A DNA stretch of 64,000 nt from Halobacillus mangrovi (GCF_002097535.1 NZ_CP020772.1:2914001-2978000); one strand, 5' to 3'; shown: positions 11,591 through 20,201, numbered from the stretch's first letter. Notes: a model not told the origin generated them from the letters alone. Translations and numbers: made by a program.

Positions 11591-11620
11591 ATAAAAAATC
11601 AAGAGCCGCTGCTCTTGATT
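11591..11620 (-). terminator. Hairpin with T-run on the minus strand
   Basis: AATCAAGAG pairs with CTCTTGATT around a 6-nt loop, followed on the minus strand by TTTTTT. It would stop leftward transcription from the FbpA-like gene. Confidence 0.6.
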
Positions 11621-11719
11621 CAATAAAATAAGTATAATTCCAATAAGTATGAATCCTTTTCTATCTCTAAAACGTATTTTTAAGTAAGAAAGAATTCTAA
11701 AACAAGGAGGCGTATCAAA

Positions 11720-11824
11720 ATGTTTGTGCGAATTTTCCATAAGTTAAATCGAACAGGTAAGATTGTGTTTGCTGCTGGATCGGTTGGTTTGCTGGCTGGC
11801 GGAATTGCTCTCCTTTTCTTTTAA
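11720..11824 (+). CDS. 34-residue single-span membrane peptide
   Basis: The ATG is preceded by AAGGAGG with 9 nt spacing, one of the best ribosome sites in the region. The peptide has a basic N-terminus (FVRIFHKLNRTGK) and one hydrophobic helix with small-residue packing motifs (AAGSVGLLAGG). It ends eight bases before the convergent FbpA-like gene. I recognise no family; a membrane-inserted regulatory or structural peptide is possible. Confidence 0.6.
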   Translation: MFVRIFHKLNRTGKIVFAAGSVGLLAGGIALLFF

Positions 11825-11832
11825 AGAGAACC

Positions 11833-12021
11833 TTAAACTCCCATTTCCTCATTTTGTTTGTATTCTAGGTTGATATAAATTTGTTCAAGCTCTGGCAAGG
11901 TCATATCTCTTGTTCTTTTTCCGAGACAATCTTGAGTGTATCCCAAGTCCATTAACTTGCTTATGAGAGAGCACCTCTTATCCTCCACTCCCCTGTTCAC
12001 ACTTGTAAACATCAAGCTCAT
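11833..12021 (-). CDS. FbpA-like small protein
   Basis: 62 residues. The C-terminal half (LISKLMDLGY ... RDMTLPELEQIYINL) resembles the Fur-regulated basic protein FbpA family, with its L-x-x-L-G-x-Y and T-L-x-E-L-E-x-x-Y pattern. In B. subtilis FbpA is a proposed helper of the iron-sparing sRNA FsrA. The start at 12021 has GGAGGTGATT upstream; an earlier in-frame ATG at 12069 has no ribosome site. I saw no good Fur box upstream. The family call is tentative. Confidence 0.6.
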   Translation of the reverse strand: MSLMFTSVNRGVEDKRCSLISKLMDLGYTQDCLGKRTRDMTLPELEQIYINLEYKQNEEMGV

Positions 12022-12407
12022 ACAATCACCTCCATACCCATCGACTAATGAACTACTATTCAGTAGCATATTAGCACTATACCCGATTTAGGTCTTTGTG
12101 AACCTAGGTCTCAAGGTTGACTTTATTGATCGACCTGTTTCTTCCGTTTATTCCATAAATAAACAGTCGTCGGAGGCAATCGTCACTGCTTCACAAATTT
12201 TAGGGAATTTTTAGTATAGTTAAACGATTCGAAATAATTTATAATAGACCATATGCCGATATCATAATCGAATTTTTTCAGAGAGAATACGATGAACTGT
12301 AATTCTTATCTGGGCACTTGAATTATAGGGAGTAATTAGTGCAACCGGCTCCTGCGAGGCTATTTATTTTTCATTCTTTAAAATGAATGAATCAAGGGGG
12401 CGCTTAG
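12022..12407. other. Gene-free stretch upstream of sda
   Basis: Contains the promoter regions of the FbpA-like gene and of sda. In B. subtilis sda is preceded by DnaA boxes; I find no good TTATNCACA match here. No other gene or repeat seen. Confidence 0.45.
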
Positions 12408-12575
12408 GTGAAAAAACTGCCTAACGATTTACTGGTAGATACTTATCAAATGGCATGCAAACTAGAGCTTTCGCTTGAATTCGTTCAATTATTAAAACAG
12501 GAAATGACTCGACGGGGATTAGACTATACTAGACCTGTAATTGAACGTCGAAAAAAAGAAAAGGTAACGGTTTAA
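12408..12575 (+). CDS. sda: Sda, sporulation histidine-kinase inhibitor
   Basis: 55-residue protein with a GTG start 7 nt after AAGGGGG. The N-terminal 40 residues (KKLPNDLLVDTYQMA ... LSLEFVQLLKQEMTRRGL) align by eye with the helical hairpin of B. subtilis Sda (about 46-52 residues). Sda binds the dimerisation domain of KinA and blocks the phosphorelay when replication is initiating or disturbed. The C-terminus is slightly longer and strongly basic (ERRKKEK). A terminator follows directly. Confidence 0.9.
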   Translation: MKKLPNDLLVDTYQMACKLELSLEFVQLLKQEMTRRGLDYTRPVIERRKKEKVTV

Positions 12576-12583
12576 CTACGATA

Positions 12584-12612
12584 CCCCTCTAATAGTAGAG
12601 GGGCTTTTTTTG
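12584..12612 (+). terminator. Terminator of sda
   Basis: CCCCTCTA pairs with TAGAGGGG, followed by a run of seven T. Confidence 0.9.
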
Positions 12613-12693
12613 TCCATTTTTACCTCGCTTCCTTCTTCCCTCTAATAAGGTGCTTGTTTTGGTTCATACTGTTACTAGACAAAAAGGAGGGTA

Positions 12694-13401
12694 ATGATGG
12701 AGGACTTCATTCAAGTCGTTTCAAGGTCTATAGGGAGCTTTGTCCTTTTAGTCGTCGTCACTTTGTTTACAGGTAAACATATCAATGCGCATAAAAATTA
12801 CTATAGCTTTGCCCTTTCTATTACGATCGGGTCAATTATAGCTAATATGGGATTTAATACAAATTTGAATTTTTTTGAGATGACCGCTGGTTTCCTTGCT
12901 TTAGTTTGCATGTTTTATTTATTACTTTTTTTAGCTGCCAAAAGCCGACGATTACGGTCCTGGATTTCAGGTCAGCCTACCGTAGTTATGGAAGGTGGCA
13001 AAATTCTTGAGGACAATATGAAGAAGATTAAATTCTCCTTAGATGACCTTAACCAACATTTAAGAGAGTTTGGAATATTTGATATTAATGAAGTGGATGA
13101 TGCGATGGTGGAAGTAAGCGGCGAATTATCCATTCGTAAAAAGAACCAATTTCAGCCGGTGACAAAGAGAGATCTAAACCTTTCTTCATCCCCTGGATCT
13201 TTGCCTATTGAGCTGATCATGGACGGAAGATTGATAAAGAAAAATTTCTCTGATCGCTACAATGATTCATGGATTACAGCTGAATTGAAAAAAAGGAATT
13301 TAACGATTGAAGATGTGTACTATGCGGTTGTGAACAGCAATGGCATTCTTTTTATTGATTCCTATCAAGATCATATTCAATCTCCATCGGATGTTGAATG
13401 A
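12694..13401 (+). CDS. DUF421 membrane protein (YetF/YrbG type)
   Basis: 235 residues: three hydrophobic helices in the first 85 residues, then a cytoplasmic domain typical of DUF421, with a segment SGQPTVVMEGGKI and later PIELIMDGRL. Family members are found in many sporeformers and the soluble domain resembles parts of germination proteins, but no reaction is known. Two adjacent ATG codons follow AGGAGGG; the second has the better spacing. A second DUF421 gene lies at 22011-22688, with low identity in the membrane part. Confidence 0.85.
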   Translation: MMEDFIQVVSRSIGSFVLLVVVTLFTGKHINAHKNYYSFALSITIGSIIANMGFNTNLNFFEMTAGFLALVCMFYLLLFLAAKSRRLRSWISGQPTVVMEGGKILEDNMKKIKFSLDDLNQHLREFGIFDINEVDDAMVEVSGELSIRKKNQFQPVTKRDLNLSSSPGSLPIELIMDGRLIKKNFSDRYNDSWITAELKKRNLTIEDVYYAVVNSNGILFIDSYQDHIQSPSDVE

Positions 13402-13713
13402 ACATACCTTCTATTATTTTCATTCCCCCCTTTACATTTGATTTGTTAGCACTCAGCGGTGCTCATTATGAACCTTCAATATTCTTCTTAATCCCGAAGA
13501 GTCACCTTCAAGCTTTTCTGGGGCATTTACTATATCAAGAGAAGGGTTGGCTGGAACCCTCCATTAAATAGTTGACGGCGTATAAGAAAAATATCAGTAC
13601 GAGCGGTTTAACCTGACACTTCTTTAAAAAATTCCATGATAAAAGAGTAAAAAATTTAAAAGTGTACACATTATAAAATGTTTCAATCTATAAATGTACA
13701 CGGAGGGAAAGAA
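13402..13713. other. Gene-free stretch
   Basis: Between the DUF421 gene and the lipoprotein gene. Only short, unsupported reading frames. A/T-rich promoter-like sequence (TATAAA near 13672) precedes the lipoprotein. Confidence 0.4.
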
Positions 13714-14037
13714 ATGAAAAAGAAATTATTAATCCTAACAATGTCTCTTCTTGTCTCAACAGGCATGTTAGCTGCATGTAACGTTGATAACAATGAGATG
13801 AATGAGGATCCAGAAGATGTAAACTACGATCCAGTCCGTTATAACGACGGAGATAACGATCTAGACCAGCGTAGAAATCCAAATATGGATCGAGATATGG
13901 ATATGGACATGGATAGAAATGGTGATAACGACCGCGATCATATCCGTCAGCCTGGTGAGCGTGACACGCCGTATAACATGGATGAAGAAGAGCCAGATCT
14001 TGACGAAGAACCATCAGAAGAAAGACGTGGCCAATAA
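13714..14037 (+). CDS. Asp/Met/Arg-rich lipoprotein
   Basis: 107 residues. A lipoprotein signal peptide (KKKLLILTMSLLVSTGMLAAC, lipobox LAAC, Cys at about 21) is followed by an extremely hydrophilic tail with alternating Met-Asp and Arg-Asp pairs (MDRDMDMDMDR) and an acidic end. The mature part is probably disordered and negatively charged outside the membrane. GGAGGG lies 6 nt before the ATG at 13714. No family recognised; a metal-binding or cell-wall spacer role would be a guess. Confidence 0.8.
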   Translation: MKKKLLILTMSLLVSTGMLAACNVDNNEMNEDPEDVNYDPVRYNDGDNDLDQRRNPNMDRDMDMDMDRNGDNDRDHIRQPGERDTPYNMDEEEPDLDEEPSEERRGQ

Positions 14038-14043
14038 GGCAGA

Positions 14044-14081
14044 AAAGAGCAGATGCTATGACACCTGCTCTTTTTGTTTTT
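14044..14081 (+). terminator. Terminator after the lipoprotein gene
   Basis: AAAGAGCAG pairs with CTGCTCTTT, followed by a T-rich tail. Confidence 0.85.
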
Positions 14082-14148
14082 CATGGTTGATAAAAAATGA
14101 ATTGGGAAGGCTAACCATGAATGTATGGGTGACTTAGGAGGAAAATCT

Positions 14149-15012
14149 ATGTCAAATAACAAGAAGGAAATACAGCCAAAACAACATCAAAACCGTCAGC
14201 CTGGATTTGAATACGAAATGAACCCACTGCCCGCATACGTAGATGAGAAATACAATGGCAGCGGAAAGCTAAGTGGAAAAGTAGCCGTCGTCACAGGTGG
14301 AGACAGCGGTATTGGCCGTGCGGTAAGTTTATACTTTGCCAAAGAAGGGGCAGACGTAGCCATCCTCTACCTTGATGAACATGAAGACGCTGAAGCGACT
14401 AAGAAACTAGTTGAAAATGAAGAGAAAAAATGTGAGCTAATCAGTGGTGATATCGGTGACTCTATTTTTTGTGAGAACGCTGTAAAACAAATTACAGACA
14501 GCTTTGGGACCATTGATATACTAGTTAACAACGCGGCCGAACAGTATCCCCAACAGAATTTTCTTGATATTACAAACGAGCAAATGGAAAAGACATTCCG
14601 TACCAACTTCTTTTCTTACCTTTATATGACGAAAGCTGTCCTTCCCCACCTTAAAAAAGGAAGCAGCATTATCAACACCTCTTCCGTCACCGCTTATCAG
14701 GGAAACGAACAGTTGATTGATTATTCATCGACAAAAGGAGCGATCACGGCTTTTACTAGATCTCTAGCTAAGTCACTTGTAAGTAAAGGCATTCGCGTTA
14801 ATGGGGTTGCTCCTGGACCAATCTGGACTCCGCTCATCCCAGCAAGTTTTGACAAACAGAAAGTTGCCGAATTTGGTTCTGATAACCCAATGGGACGACC
14901 TGGACAGCCCAGGGAAGTTGCTCCAGCTTTTGTCTATTTAGCAAGTAATGACTCCAGTTATGTAACCGGACAGATGATTCATGTGAATGGCGGAATTCCG
15001 GTCAATGGATAA
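14149..15012 (+). CDS. Short-chain dehydrogenase, YdaD/YhxC-like
   Basis: 287-residue NAD(P)-dependent SDR. A 40-residue N-terminal extension rich in Gln/Asn/Pro precedes the Rossmann motif TGGDSGIG (49-56). NNAA and the catalytic Ser/Tyr/Lys set (NTSSVTAYQ ... YSSTKGA) are intact. The extension and overall pattern match the general-stress SDRs of Bacillus such as YdaD and YhdF. The ATG at 14149 has TAGGAGG 8 nt upstream. A weak sigma-B-like GTTGAT / GGGAAG pair lies upstream. The physiological substrate is unknown. Confidence 0.88.
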   Translation: MSNNKKEIQPKQHQNRQPGFEYEMNPLPAYVDEKYNGSGKLSGKVAVVTGGDSGIGRAVSLYFAKEGADVAILYLDEHEDAEATKKLVENEEKKCELISGDIGDSIFCENAVKQITDSFGTIDILVNNAAEQYPQQNFLDITNEQMEKTFRTNFFSYLYMTKAVLPHLKKGSSIINTSSVTAYQGNEQLIDYSSTKGAITAFTRSLAKSLVSKGIRVNGVAPGPIWTPLIPASFDKQKVAEFGSDNPMGRPGQPREVAPAFVYLASNDSSYVTGQMIHVNGGIPVNG

Positions 15013-15033
15013 TAGAAAATGACCGAAATGGAA

Positions 15034-15079
15034 AAACCCGAATAATGACTTCCTTGATAGCTTGTCATCATTCGGGTTT
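15034..15079. terminator. Bidirectional terminator
   Basis: AAACCCGAAT pairs with ATTCGGGTTT between convergent genes. Confidence 0.85.
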
Positions 15080-15082
15080 ACT

Positions 15083-16051
15083 TTACGCCTGCAGTTTTGT
15101 TCTATCCAATGTATTTGTATTAAAAGAGAGAGATTGAGTTGGATTTAAATTTTCGATCGTACTTTTTATCTTTTCTAGTTCTCCTTCTGTGTACACTGTA
15201 TTCGCCTTTTCCAATTGTCGTACAAAAAACTTTGATAGAACGGCTTGATCATCAAAAACGTACGGTGCCTTCATTTCGGAAAAATTAATAAGACTATTGT
15301 CATGATGATTAAAATAAAGGATAGGTGTAACAGCACTGTCATTAATCTGCCCTCTAAGCAATTGTTTGAAATAATCGACTCCACCCAACAAATTAGATAC
15401 TGGGTTTTTAACAGAATAAACATTCATTCCTGTCTGGTCAACATTGTTATTCTCGAAAATGATTGTCTTCTCTGCTTCTTTTTCTTCAGTTGTAGAAAGA
15501 TGATCGAAAAGGAACGAGAACTCTTTTGCTTTGCCCCTGGTAAGTCCATGAAGTATATTTCCATAAAACTCATTGTTATCGATGATGTAAATGCCTGTTC
15601 TCATCAATACGATGTGATTAATTTTGTTAGGAGTCATTTCACTTTTTTCAGTCTTCATTGGCAGAAACACGTTTGAAAGCACCATCATTTCTAATGGTTT
15701 GATAACCCCTTCTCTTACCAACTTCTCTTTCAGATCTGTTAAAAGAGTATGGATTTGAATATCAGTCGAGTTTTTTGATATTTCTTCAATATTGTGTACA
15801 TATGTTTTAAACTCACTGATTTTAGCTTCATATTCTTCTTTAATCTTTTCATCACGTTCATTATCTTTTTGTTTATATTCTTGTTCGACTTTATCCAAAT
15901 CTGAGATGGCTTCCGTTTCAATCTCTATTAACTCTTCTCTATGTTTTTTACTCTTGTTCAGTAAAACTAATAATAACCCTAGAACAAAACAGCCGAGCGC
16001 TGCAATGACTACAAGCAGTACTTTTATATCGAAAATCATAGTGTAATCCAT
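15083..16051 (-). CDS. Membrane-anchored coiled-coil protein with NERD-like domain
   Basis: 322 residues. One transmembrane helix (about 8-31) is followed by a charged coiled coil (about 33-95) and a globular part. Around residues 145-170 the pattern HIVLMRTGIYIIDNNEFYGNILHG resembles the core of NERD (nuclease-related) domains, where an aspartate/glutamate-lysine set is usual; the lysine position appears to be Asn here, so activity is doubtful. No operon partner. The start codon has GGAGG 6 nt upstream. The NERD assignment rests on eye alignment only. Confidence 0.6.
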   Translation of the reverse strand: MDYTMIFDIKVLLVVIAALGCFVLGLLLVLLNKSKKHREELIEIETEAISDLDKVEQEYKQKDNERDEKIKEEYEAKISEFKTYVHNIEEISKNSTDIQIHTLLTDLKEKLVREGVIKPLEMMVLSNVFLPMKTEKSEMTPNKINHIVLMRTGIYIIDNNEFYGNILHGLTRGKAKEFSFLFDHLSTTEEKEAEKTIIFENNNVDQTGMNVYSVKNPVSNLLGGVDYFKQLLRGQINDSAVTPILYFNHHDNSLINFSEMKAPYVFDDQAVLSKFFVRQLEKANTVYTEGELEKIKSTIENLNPTQSLSFNTNTLDRTKLQA

Positions 16052-16162
16052 AACTACCTTCCTCCACTCAATTTTTCTTTTTATAGGTTTCGGGTGGATA
16101 TTGTCGAATCCGGTCGTTTTTTATTAAAATAGCTGTTTTTACATAGGTTTTTATATATTTTG

Positions 16163-16191
16163 GAAAAAAAAGAGGGATACCATCCCCCTTT
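16163..16191 (-). terminator. Terminator after the LCP gene
   Basis: On the minus strand AAAGGGGGAT pairs with ATCCCTCTTT and ends in a T-run. Confidence 0.85.
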
Positions 16192-16244
16192 ACGATTTAG
16201 AATGATTGTTTTTATCTGTCTTCTTAGTTTCATTTTCCACTCAA

Positions 16245-17171
16245 CTACTGAGTATTACGCTCAAGATGTTCGTTTAGTTGATTAGAAATTTGACGGAGTT
16301 TCTCCTTATCAGGAATATAATAGTACTTCCCGTTGATGTTTTTCCCCTTACCTTCAATATTATGTTGCGTGATGTTGTTACGAGCGGCTTTATAATTGGA
16401 TTGAAGGTGCCACATATCCTTGAACGTCATATTGGTTTTCACATTATCCTCAAGCACCTTAACCATGTCATCGAATTTAGTAACAGTAGATAAACTTGTA
16501 GCTTTGCTGATCAGGGCTTCAATCACTTGGCGCTGACGTATTTGCCGACCAAAATCCCCTCTTGGGTCTTTTTTTCTCATACGAGCATAGATTAAAGCTT
16601 CTTTACCATTCAAATGTAATTCGCCTTTCGGGAAGTACGTATCTTTAATATCAAATCCCAACCCCGCCGTATTGAAACCTAAGTCATTTTGCACTTTGAC
16701 TCCGCCTAAAGTATCCACGATATTTTCAAAGCCATTAAAATTAACTTTTGCAAAATAATCCACTGGAACGTCTAAAAGATCCTCAACAGACTGGACAGTT
16801 AATTCTGTTCCGCCTACTTGATACGAACTATTGATTTTATTTACAGCACCTTCCATCTCTGTGTAGGTATCACGAGGTACACTTACCATTTGGGTGGAGT
16901 TTGAATCAGGATTAATGGTCATCAGAATCAGCGTATCTGTCCTACTTGTTGTTTCACCCGGTCGTCTGTCCAGCCCCATCAGCAAAACAGAGATAGGGTC
17001 ACCTTCAGACAGACTGAGGTTTTCCCTGCGGTCTTCATATCCCGTCCTCTTTCCGATCTCTTCATACACACTTGTGGAGGTTGATGTAATGAAGTTAAAA
17101 GCATAACTGCAAGCCCCTAAAGTAAGCACAGTAACTGAGGTCAAAATAAACAATATAATTTTTTTGCCCAT
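16245..17171 (-). CDS. LytR-CpsA-Psr family protein
   Basis: 308 residues with an N-terminal membrane helix that also contains a lipobox-like LGAC. The LCP domain shows VLLMGLDRRPGE, the arginine-aspartate RTDTLIL, SVPRDTYTE, and the pyrophosphate-binding ARMRKKDPRGDFGRQIRQRQV segment. LCP enzymes transfer undecaprenyl-linked glycopolymers such as teichoic acid or capsule to peptidoglycan outside the membrane. It lies 66 bp downstream of a membrane glycosyltransferase on the same strand, so the pair may make and attach one polymer. Another LCP gene is at 58639-59643. Confidence 0.93.
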   Translation of the reverse strand: MGKKIILFILTSVTVLTLGACSYAFNFITSTSTSVYEEIGKRTGYEDRRENLSLSEGDPISVLLMGLDRRPGETTSRTDTLILMTINPDSNSTQMVSVPRDTYTEMEGAVNKINSSYQVGGTELTVQSVEDLLDVPVDYFAKVNFNGFENIVDTLGGVKVQNDLGFNTAGLGFDIKDTYFPKGELHLNGKEALIYARMRKKDPRGDFGRQIRQRQVIEALISKATSLSTVTKFDDMVKVLEDNVKTNMTFKDMWHLQSNYKAARNNITQHNIEGKGKNINGKYYYIPDKEKLRQISNQLNEHLERNTQ

Positions 17172-17237
17172 ATCTCATCCCCCACTAGTAAACCTGATAG
17201 CTTTGTTTTAATAAATGATCTGTAAAAAATCAACCTG

Positions 17238-18632
17238 CTATGCTGCATGTGTTGAATCCTTTTTATGGTAACTGCGTCCAGTACGATCAACTTTATTCCA
17301 CTTTTTGTTGAAGAAATAAGAAATGCTTCCATACATAACGAAATACACACTTACGAAACGGAAAATTAAAATATCAAAAATGATCGTCCAAAACAAACGG
17401 AACCAATCTCTTTTTTGAAACGAAAATCCATGATGCTTATTCATTCCAAGTGCTACTAAATCATAGAGGACTCCAAACAAAAAGATGAAAAACAAATAAA
17501 AAAACATGTAATCTAATATGGAGTTTTCAGGATTGTTGATTAAATTTACGATTACTATACCTGTCATTGCGTAAGCAGCAAGGGTCCCTACAAGAAATGT
17601 CTCGAATACATAAAAAAAGGAAACAGGTTTCGTAAATAATGTTTTTAAGAAAAATCCCCAGAAATGAATAATACAGTCGACATAAGCTTTCTGCCAACGC
17701 AATCGCTGCTTAGTTAAATCCTTCCAGGTTTCGGGTAACTCGGTATAGCCTACGGCGTCAGCTATAAAACTGATTTTCAAATGTTTATGGTTCGCTATGT
17801 ATTGCTGGATACGTAAGGTTATATCAATGTCTTCTCCAATTGTTTTCCGGTAGCCCCCTACATCCAAAAGAATTTGTTTGTCAAAAATCCCAAAGGCTCC
17901 TGAAATGACGGCTAAAGCTTTAAATCGAACTAGCGATAGCTTAGATATATAGAAAGCTTTTAAGAAATCTAAAACTTGGACTCTTACCAGCATATTTGCC
18001 ATCTTTAAGGATAAGCGGCTCATCGGTTTATCTGTTTTGGTTTGCAGTACGTGTACCATTCCACCTGCTGCCACAACATTTTGATCTTCAAACGTTTGGT
18101 TCACCGCTGATAATGCCTTCTCCGTTAAAATAGTGTCTGCATCCAATGTGATGAGCAAATCTTTACTGGAATATTCAATCCCTGCGTTTAAAGCATCTGC
18201 TTTTCCTCCATTCACCTTGTCGATCACGTATATATTCGGGAAGACCTTCGATTGGTAGACGGCCTTTACGTTTTCATGAGATAACTTCCCTAGTGATGCC
18301 ACGGAACATGGTTTTAACTCAAGGAGACGATTCAAATGAACCATCGTACCATCCGTTGATCCATCATTGATATATAGGACCTCAAAATCTGAATAAGCCA
18401 AGGTTTTCATACTCTCAATGGAAGTTTCAATAATTCTCTCCTCATTGAAACAAGGAACGACTATGCTCATTCCCTTTTCATGCTTATAGCCACGATCCCT
18501 CATCCATTCTTCTAATTTAGCCCCCGCCTTTTTACGTTCTTCAGATTCACGAAAAAATGGCAGACAGTGGTACAAGTGGAGTACAGGGAACGTCACACTT
18601 AATAAGAAAAATGCCGTAATCATTATGTCCAA
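17238..18632 (-). CDS. Membrane-bound processive glycosyltransferase, family GT2
   Basis: 464 residues. A membrane helix at the N-terminus, the GT-A domain with INDGSTDGT (about 88-96), DADT (164-167), GEDID (266-270) and QRLRW (309-313), then about four C-terminal membrane helices. The D, DxD, ED and QxxRW set is that of hyaluronan, cellulose and poly-GlcNAc synthases. The TTG start at 18632 has AGGAGG at 7 nt. The sugar is not predictable from sequence. Probably co-transcribed with the following LCP gene. Confidence 0.9.
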   Translation of the reverse strand: MDIMITAFFLLSVTFPVLHLYHCLPFFRESEERKKAGAKLEEWMRDRGYKHEKGMSIVVPCFNEERIIETSIESMKTLAYSDFEVLYINDGSTDGTMVHLNRLLELKPCSVASLGKLSHENVKAVYQSKVFPNIYVIDKVNGGKADALNAGIEYSSKDLLITLDADTILTEKALSAVNQTFEDQNVVAAGGMVHVLQTKTDKPMSRLSLKMANMLVRVQVLDFLKAFYISKLSLVRFKALAVISGAFGIFDKQILLDVGGYRKTIGEDIDITLRIQQYIANHKHLKISFIADAVGYTELPETWKDLTKQRLRWQKAYVDCIIHFWGFFLKTLFTKPVSFFYVFETFLVGTLAAYAMTGIVIVNLINNPENSILDYMFFYLFFIFLFGVLYDLVALGMNKHHGFSFQKRDWFRLFWTIIFDILIFRFVSVYFVMYGSISYFFNKKWNKVDRTGRSYHKKDSTHAA

Positions 18633-19118
18633 GATAACTCCTCCTTTTGGAAAACCACTTCTTTTTAATAAAAAGTCAATTTGCCTATATTTATAAATCG
18701 CAATTCACCACTCATTGAACAAAAGAAAACGTCCCCCATAGAAGGAGGACGAAGAACATAATAGCACAACATGATATCAAAACATACAGGAGTAAAATCT
18801 CAAATCTAAATGGAAGGACAAGGCGTATGGATGAAACCTTTTACGTTTTTCTACATATATATAGGTATTTTACGCTAACTATACTTGAAACCCTCGTAAA
18901 GGATAATAGCTGAAAGGAATATTATGAAGTTATATATACGTTTAGTAAGAACCCTATATCCTACCTGTTTTAACTTAAAATGGTTCCAACGGCTGACTTC
19001 TGTTCATAGAATCTATGACACCTATTATGAAAAATGAAAGACTCTTCTCTGTTTCACAGTCTCACTAACACACGCATAGGCTAATGAGGATATAAATGAA
19101 AAGACAGGAGGAAGTTGG
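18633..19118. other. Gene-free stretch between divergent genes
   Basis: A/T-rich. A small hairpin (CGTCCCCC / GGAGGACG) lies at about 18731-18752 and TATATATATA-like runs occur near 18855. It must hold the promoters of the glycosyltransferase and of the double-psi-barrel gene. No coding frame seen. Confidence 0.4.
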
Positions 19119-19769
19119 ATGTATTTTAATTACTCTCAAGTGCCTAATGGGTATCCGTATTTACCGAGCCCTTATCATCAGCAGCCTTATCCTCGTTACC
19201 CTAATTACTTTCATAACAATCAAAGCTATGACGGTGTAAGACAGCCAGTTCGCGGCCAGGCTACATGGACACAAGGAGGAGCTGTAACCCAATGCGGCAT
19301 TCCATGGTCTACTAATAGCTACATGAGCGCGGCAGTGGGAAATAACTCCCCCTATCAATGTGGTCAAACCATTAAAGTAAAAAATTTGTCCAATCAAAAA
19401 GCAGTGTTAGTAACCGTTGTCGACCAGGTTCCTAATTATCCAGCTAACAAAATAAATCTTCATAGAAAAGCTTTTGAGGCTTTAGGGGCGGATGTAGCAT
19501 CAGGAATCATTAATGTAGAGATCATTGCTTCACCTGAATTAGAGGAAGAAAAATGGGGAAAATACCTTTTAGAAATTGTTATCGCAGCTTACCCCAATTA
19601 CAAAGTTACAGATTACAGTAAATTAAGTACGCAGCAAAACGGGAATCAAATGAGAGAAGATTATAAATTTGTGCTGCAATCTCCTCAGGAAACGATCAAT
19701 ATCCAGGGTACGGTCGTTTATAATCCGAGTACTGACCGGATTATTTCCATTAACTTTAAAGAAATATAA
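19119..19769 (+). CDS. Double-psi beta-barrel protein with DUF3889-like C-terminus
   Basis: 216 residues, no signal peptide. The first 45 residues are rich in Tyr, Pro and Asn, like a spore-coat or surface protein. Residues 48-135 (GQATWTQGG ... VVDQVP) look like an RlpA/expansin-type double-psi beta-barrel, with catalytic-type aspartate in VTVVDQVPN. The rest (from about KWGKYLLEIV) resembles DUF3889. AGGAGG precedes the ATG. Expansin-like barrels loosen or cleave cell-wall glycans. The missing signal peptide suggests assembly from inside, for example in the mother cell. Confidence 0.7.
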   Translation: MYFNYSQVPNGYPYLPSPYHQQPYPRYPNYFHNNQSYDGVRQPVRGQATWTQGGAVTQCGIPWSTNSYMSAAVGNNSPYQCGQTIKVKNLSNQKAVLVTVVDQVPNYPANKINLHRKAFEALGADVASGIINVEIIASPELEEEKWGKYLLEIVIAAYPNYKVTDYSKLSTQQNGNQMREDYKFVLQSPQETINIQGTVVYNPSTDRIISINFKEI

Positions 19770-19772
19770 ATA

Positions 19773-19804
19773 AGAGACAGGAGTTTCCCTGTCTCTTTCC
19801 CTTT
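19773..19804 (+). terminator. Terminator
   Basis: AGAGACAGG pairs with CCTGTCTCT, followed by a T-rich tail. Confidence 0.85.
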
Positions 19805-19829
19805 AATTACATACTCGAATAAAACTTAA

Positions 19830-19876
19830 TAAGAAAAGAAATGACGCGGCCTCTCCCTGGATGAGAAACCGCGCCA
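19830..19876 (-). terminator. Probable terminator of tRNA-Val
   Basis: Minus-strand GCGCGG-TTTCTC pairs imperfectly with GAGG-CCGCGT and is followed by a T-rich tail, 20 bp after the tRNA 3' end. Confidence 0.55.
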
Positions 19877-19895
19877 TTCCGGCACTTTGTATGGA

Positions 19896-19968
19896 TGATT
19901 CCGATTGGGCTCGAACCAACGACCTCCACCCTGTCAAGGTGGCGCTCTCCCAGCTGAGCTACGGAATC
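19896..19968 (-). tRNA. tRNA-Val (anticodon GAC)
   Basis: A complete cloverleaf can be drawn: acceptor GATTCCG/CGGAATC, D-arm GCTC/GAGC, anticodon stem CCACC/GGTGG with loop TTGACAG (anticodon GAC, reading GUC/GUU), and T-arm GTTGG/CCAAT with TTCGAGC. The discriminator base is A and CCA is not encoded. It stands alone, not in an rRNA-linked tRNA cluster. Confidence 0.95.
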
Positions 19969-20201
19969 ATATGTATGTCGTCTGACAAGTAATAATATAC
20001 AATGGATTTCGATAAGTGTCAACAGGATTTAAAGTTTTTTTAAGGTTATGTAAAAACTGCGCAAATATCTTCATTTTTCTTCCATATTACATCTGTTCTA
20101 CTTTTTCAACAATTCTATGGTAAAATATATATGTTACGTTTAAGTATTTATGACAGCGGGAATTTTGTATAGGAACTTCCTTGCATGTTAGGAGGTGGTC
20201 G

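Noticed and set aside
13688..14162. Antisense frames over the Asp-rich lipoprotein
   Set aside because: Low-complexity shadow of the MD/RD repeats; the plus-strand frame has signal peptide, lipobox and ribosome site.
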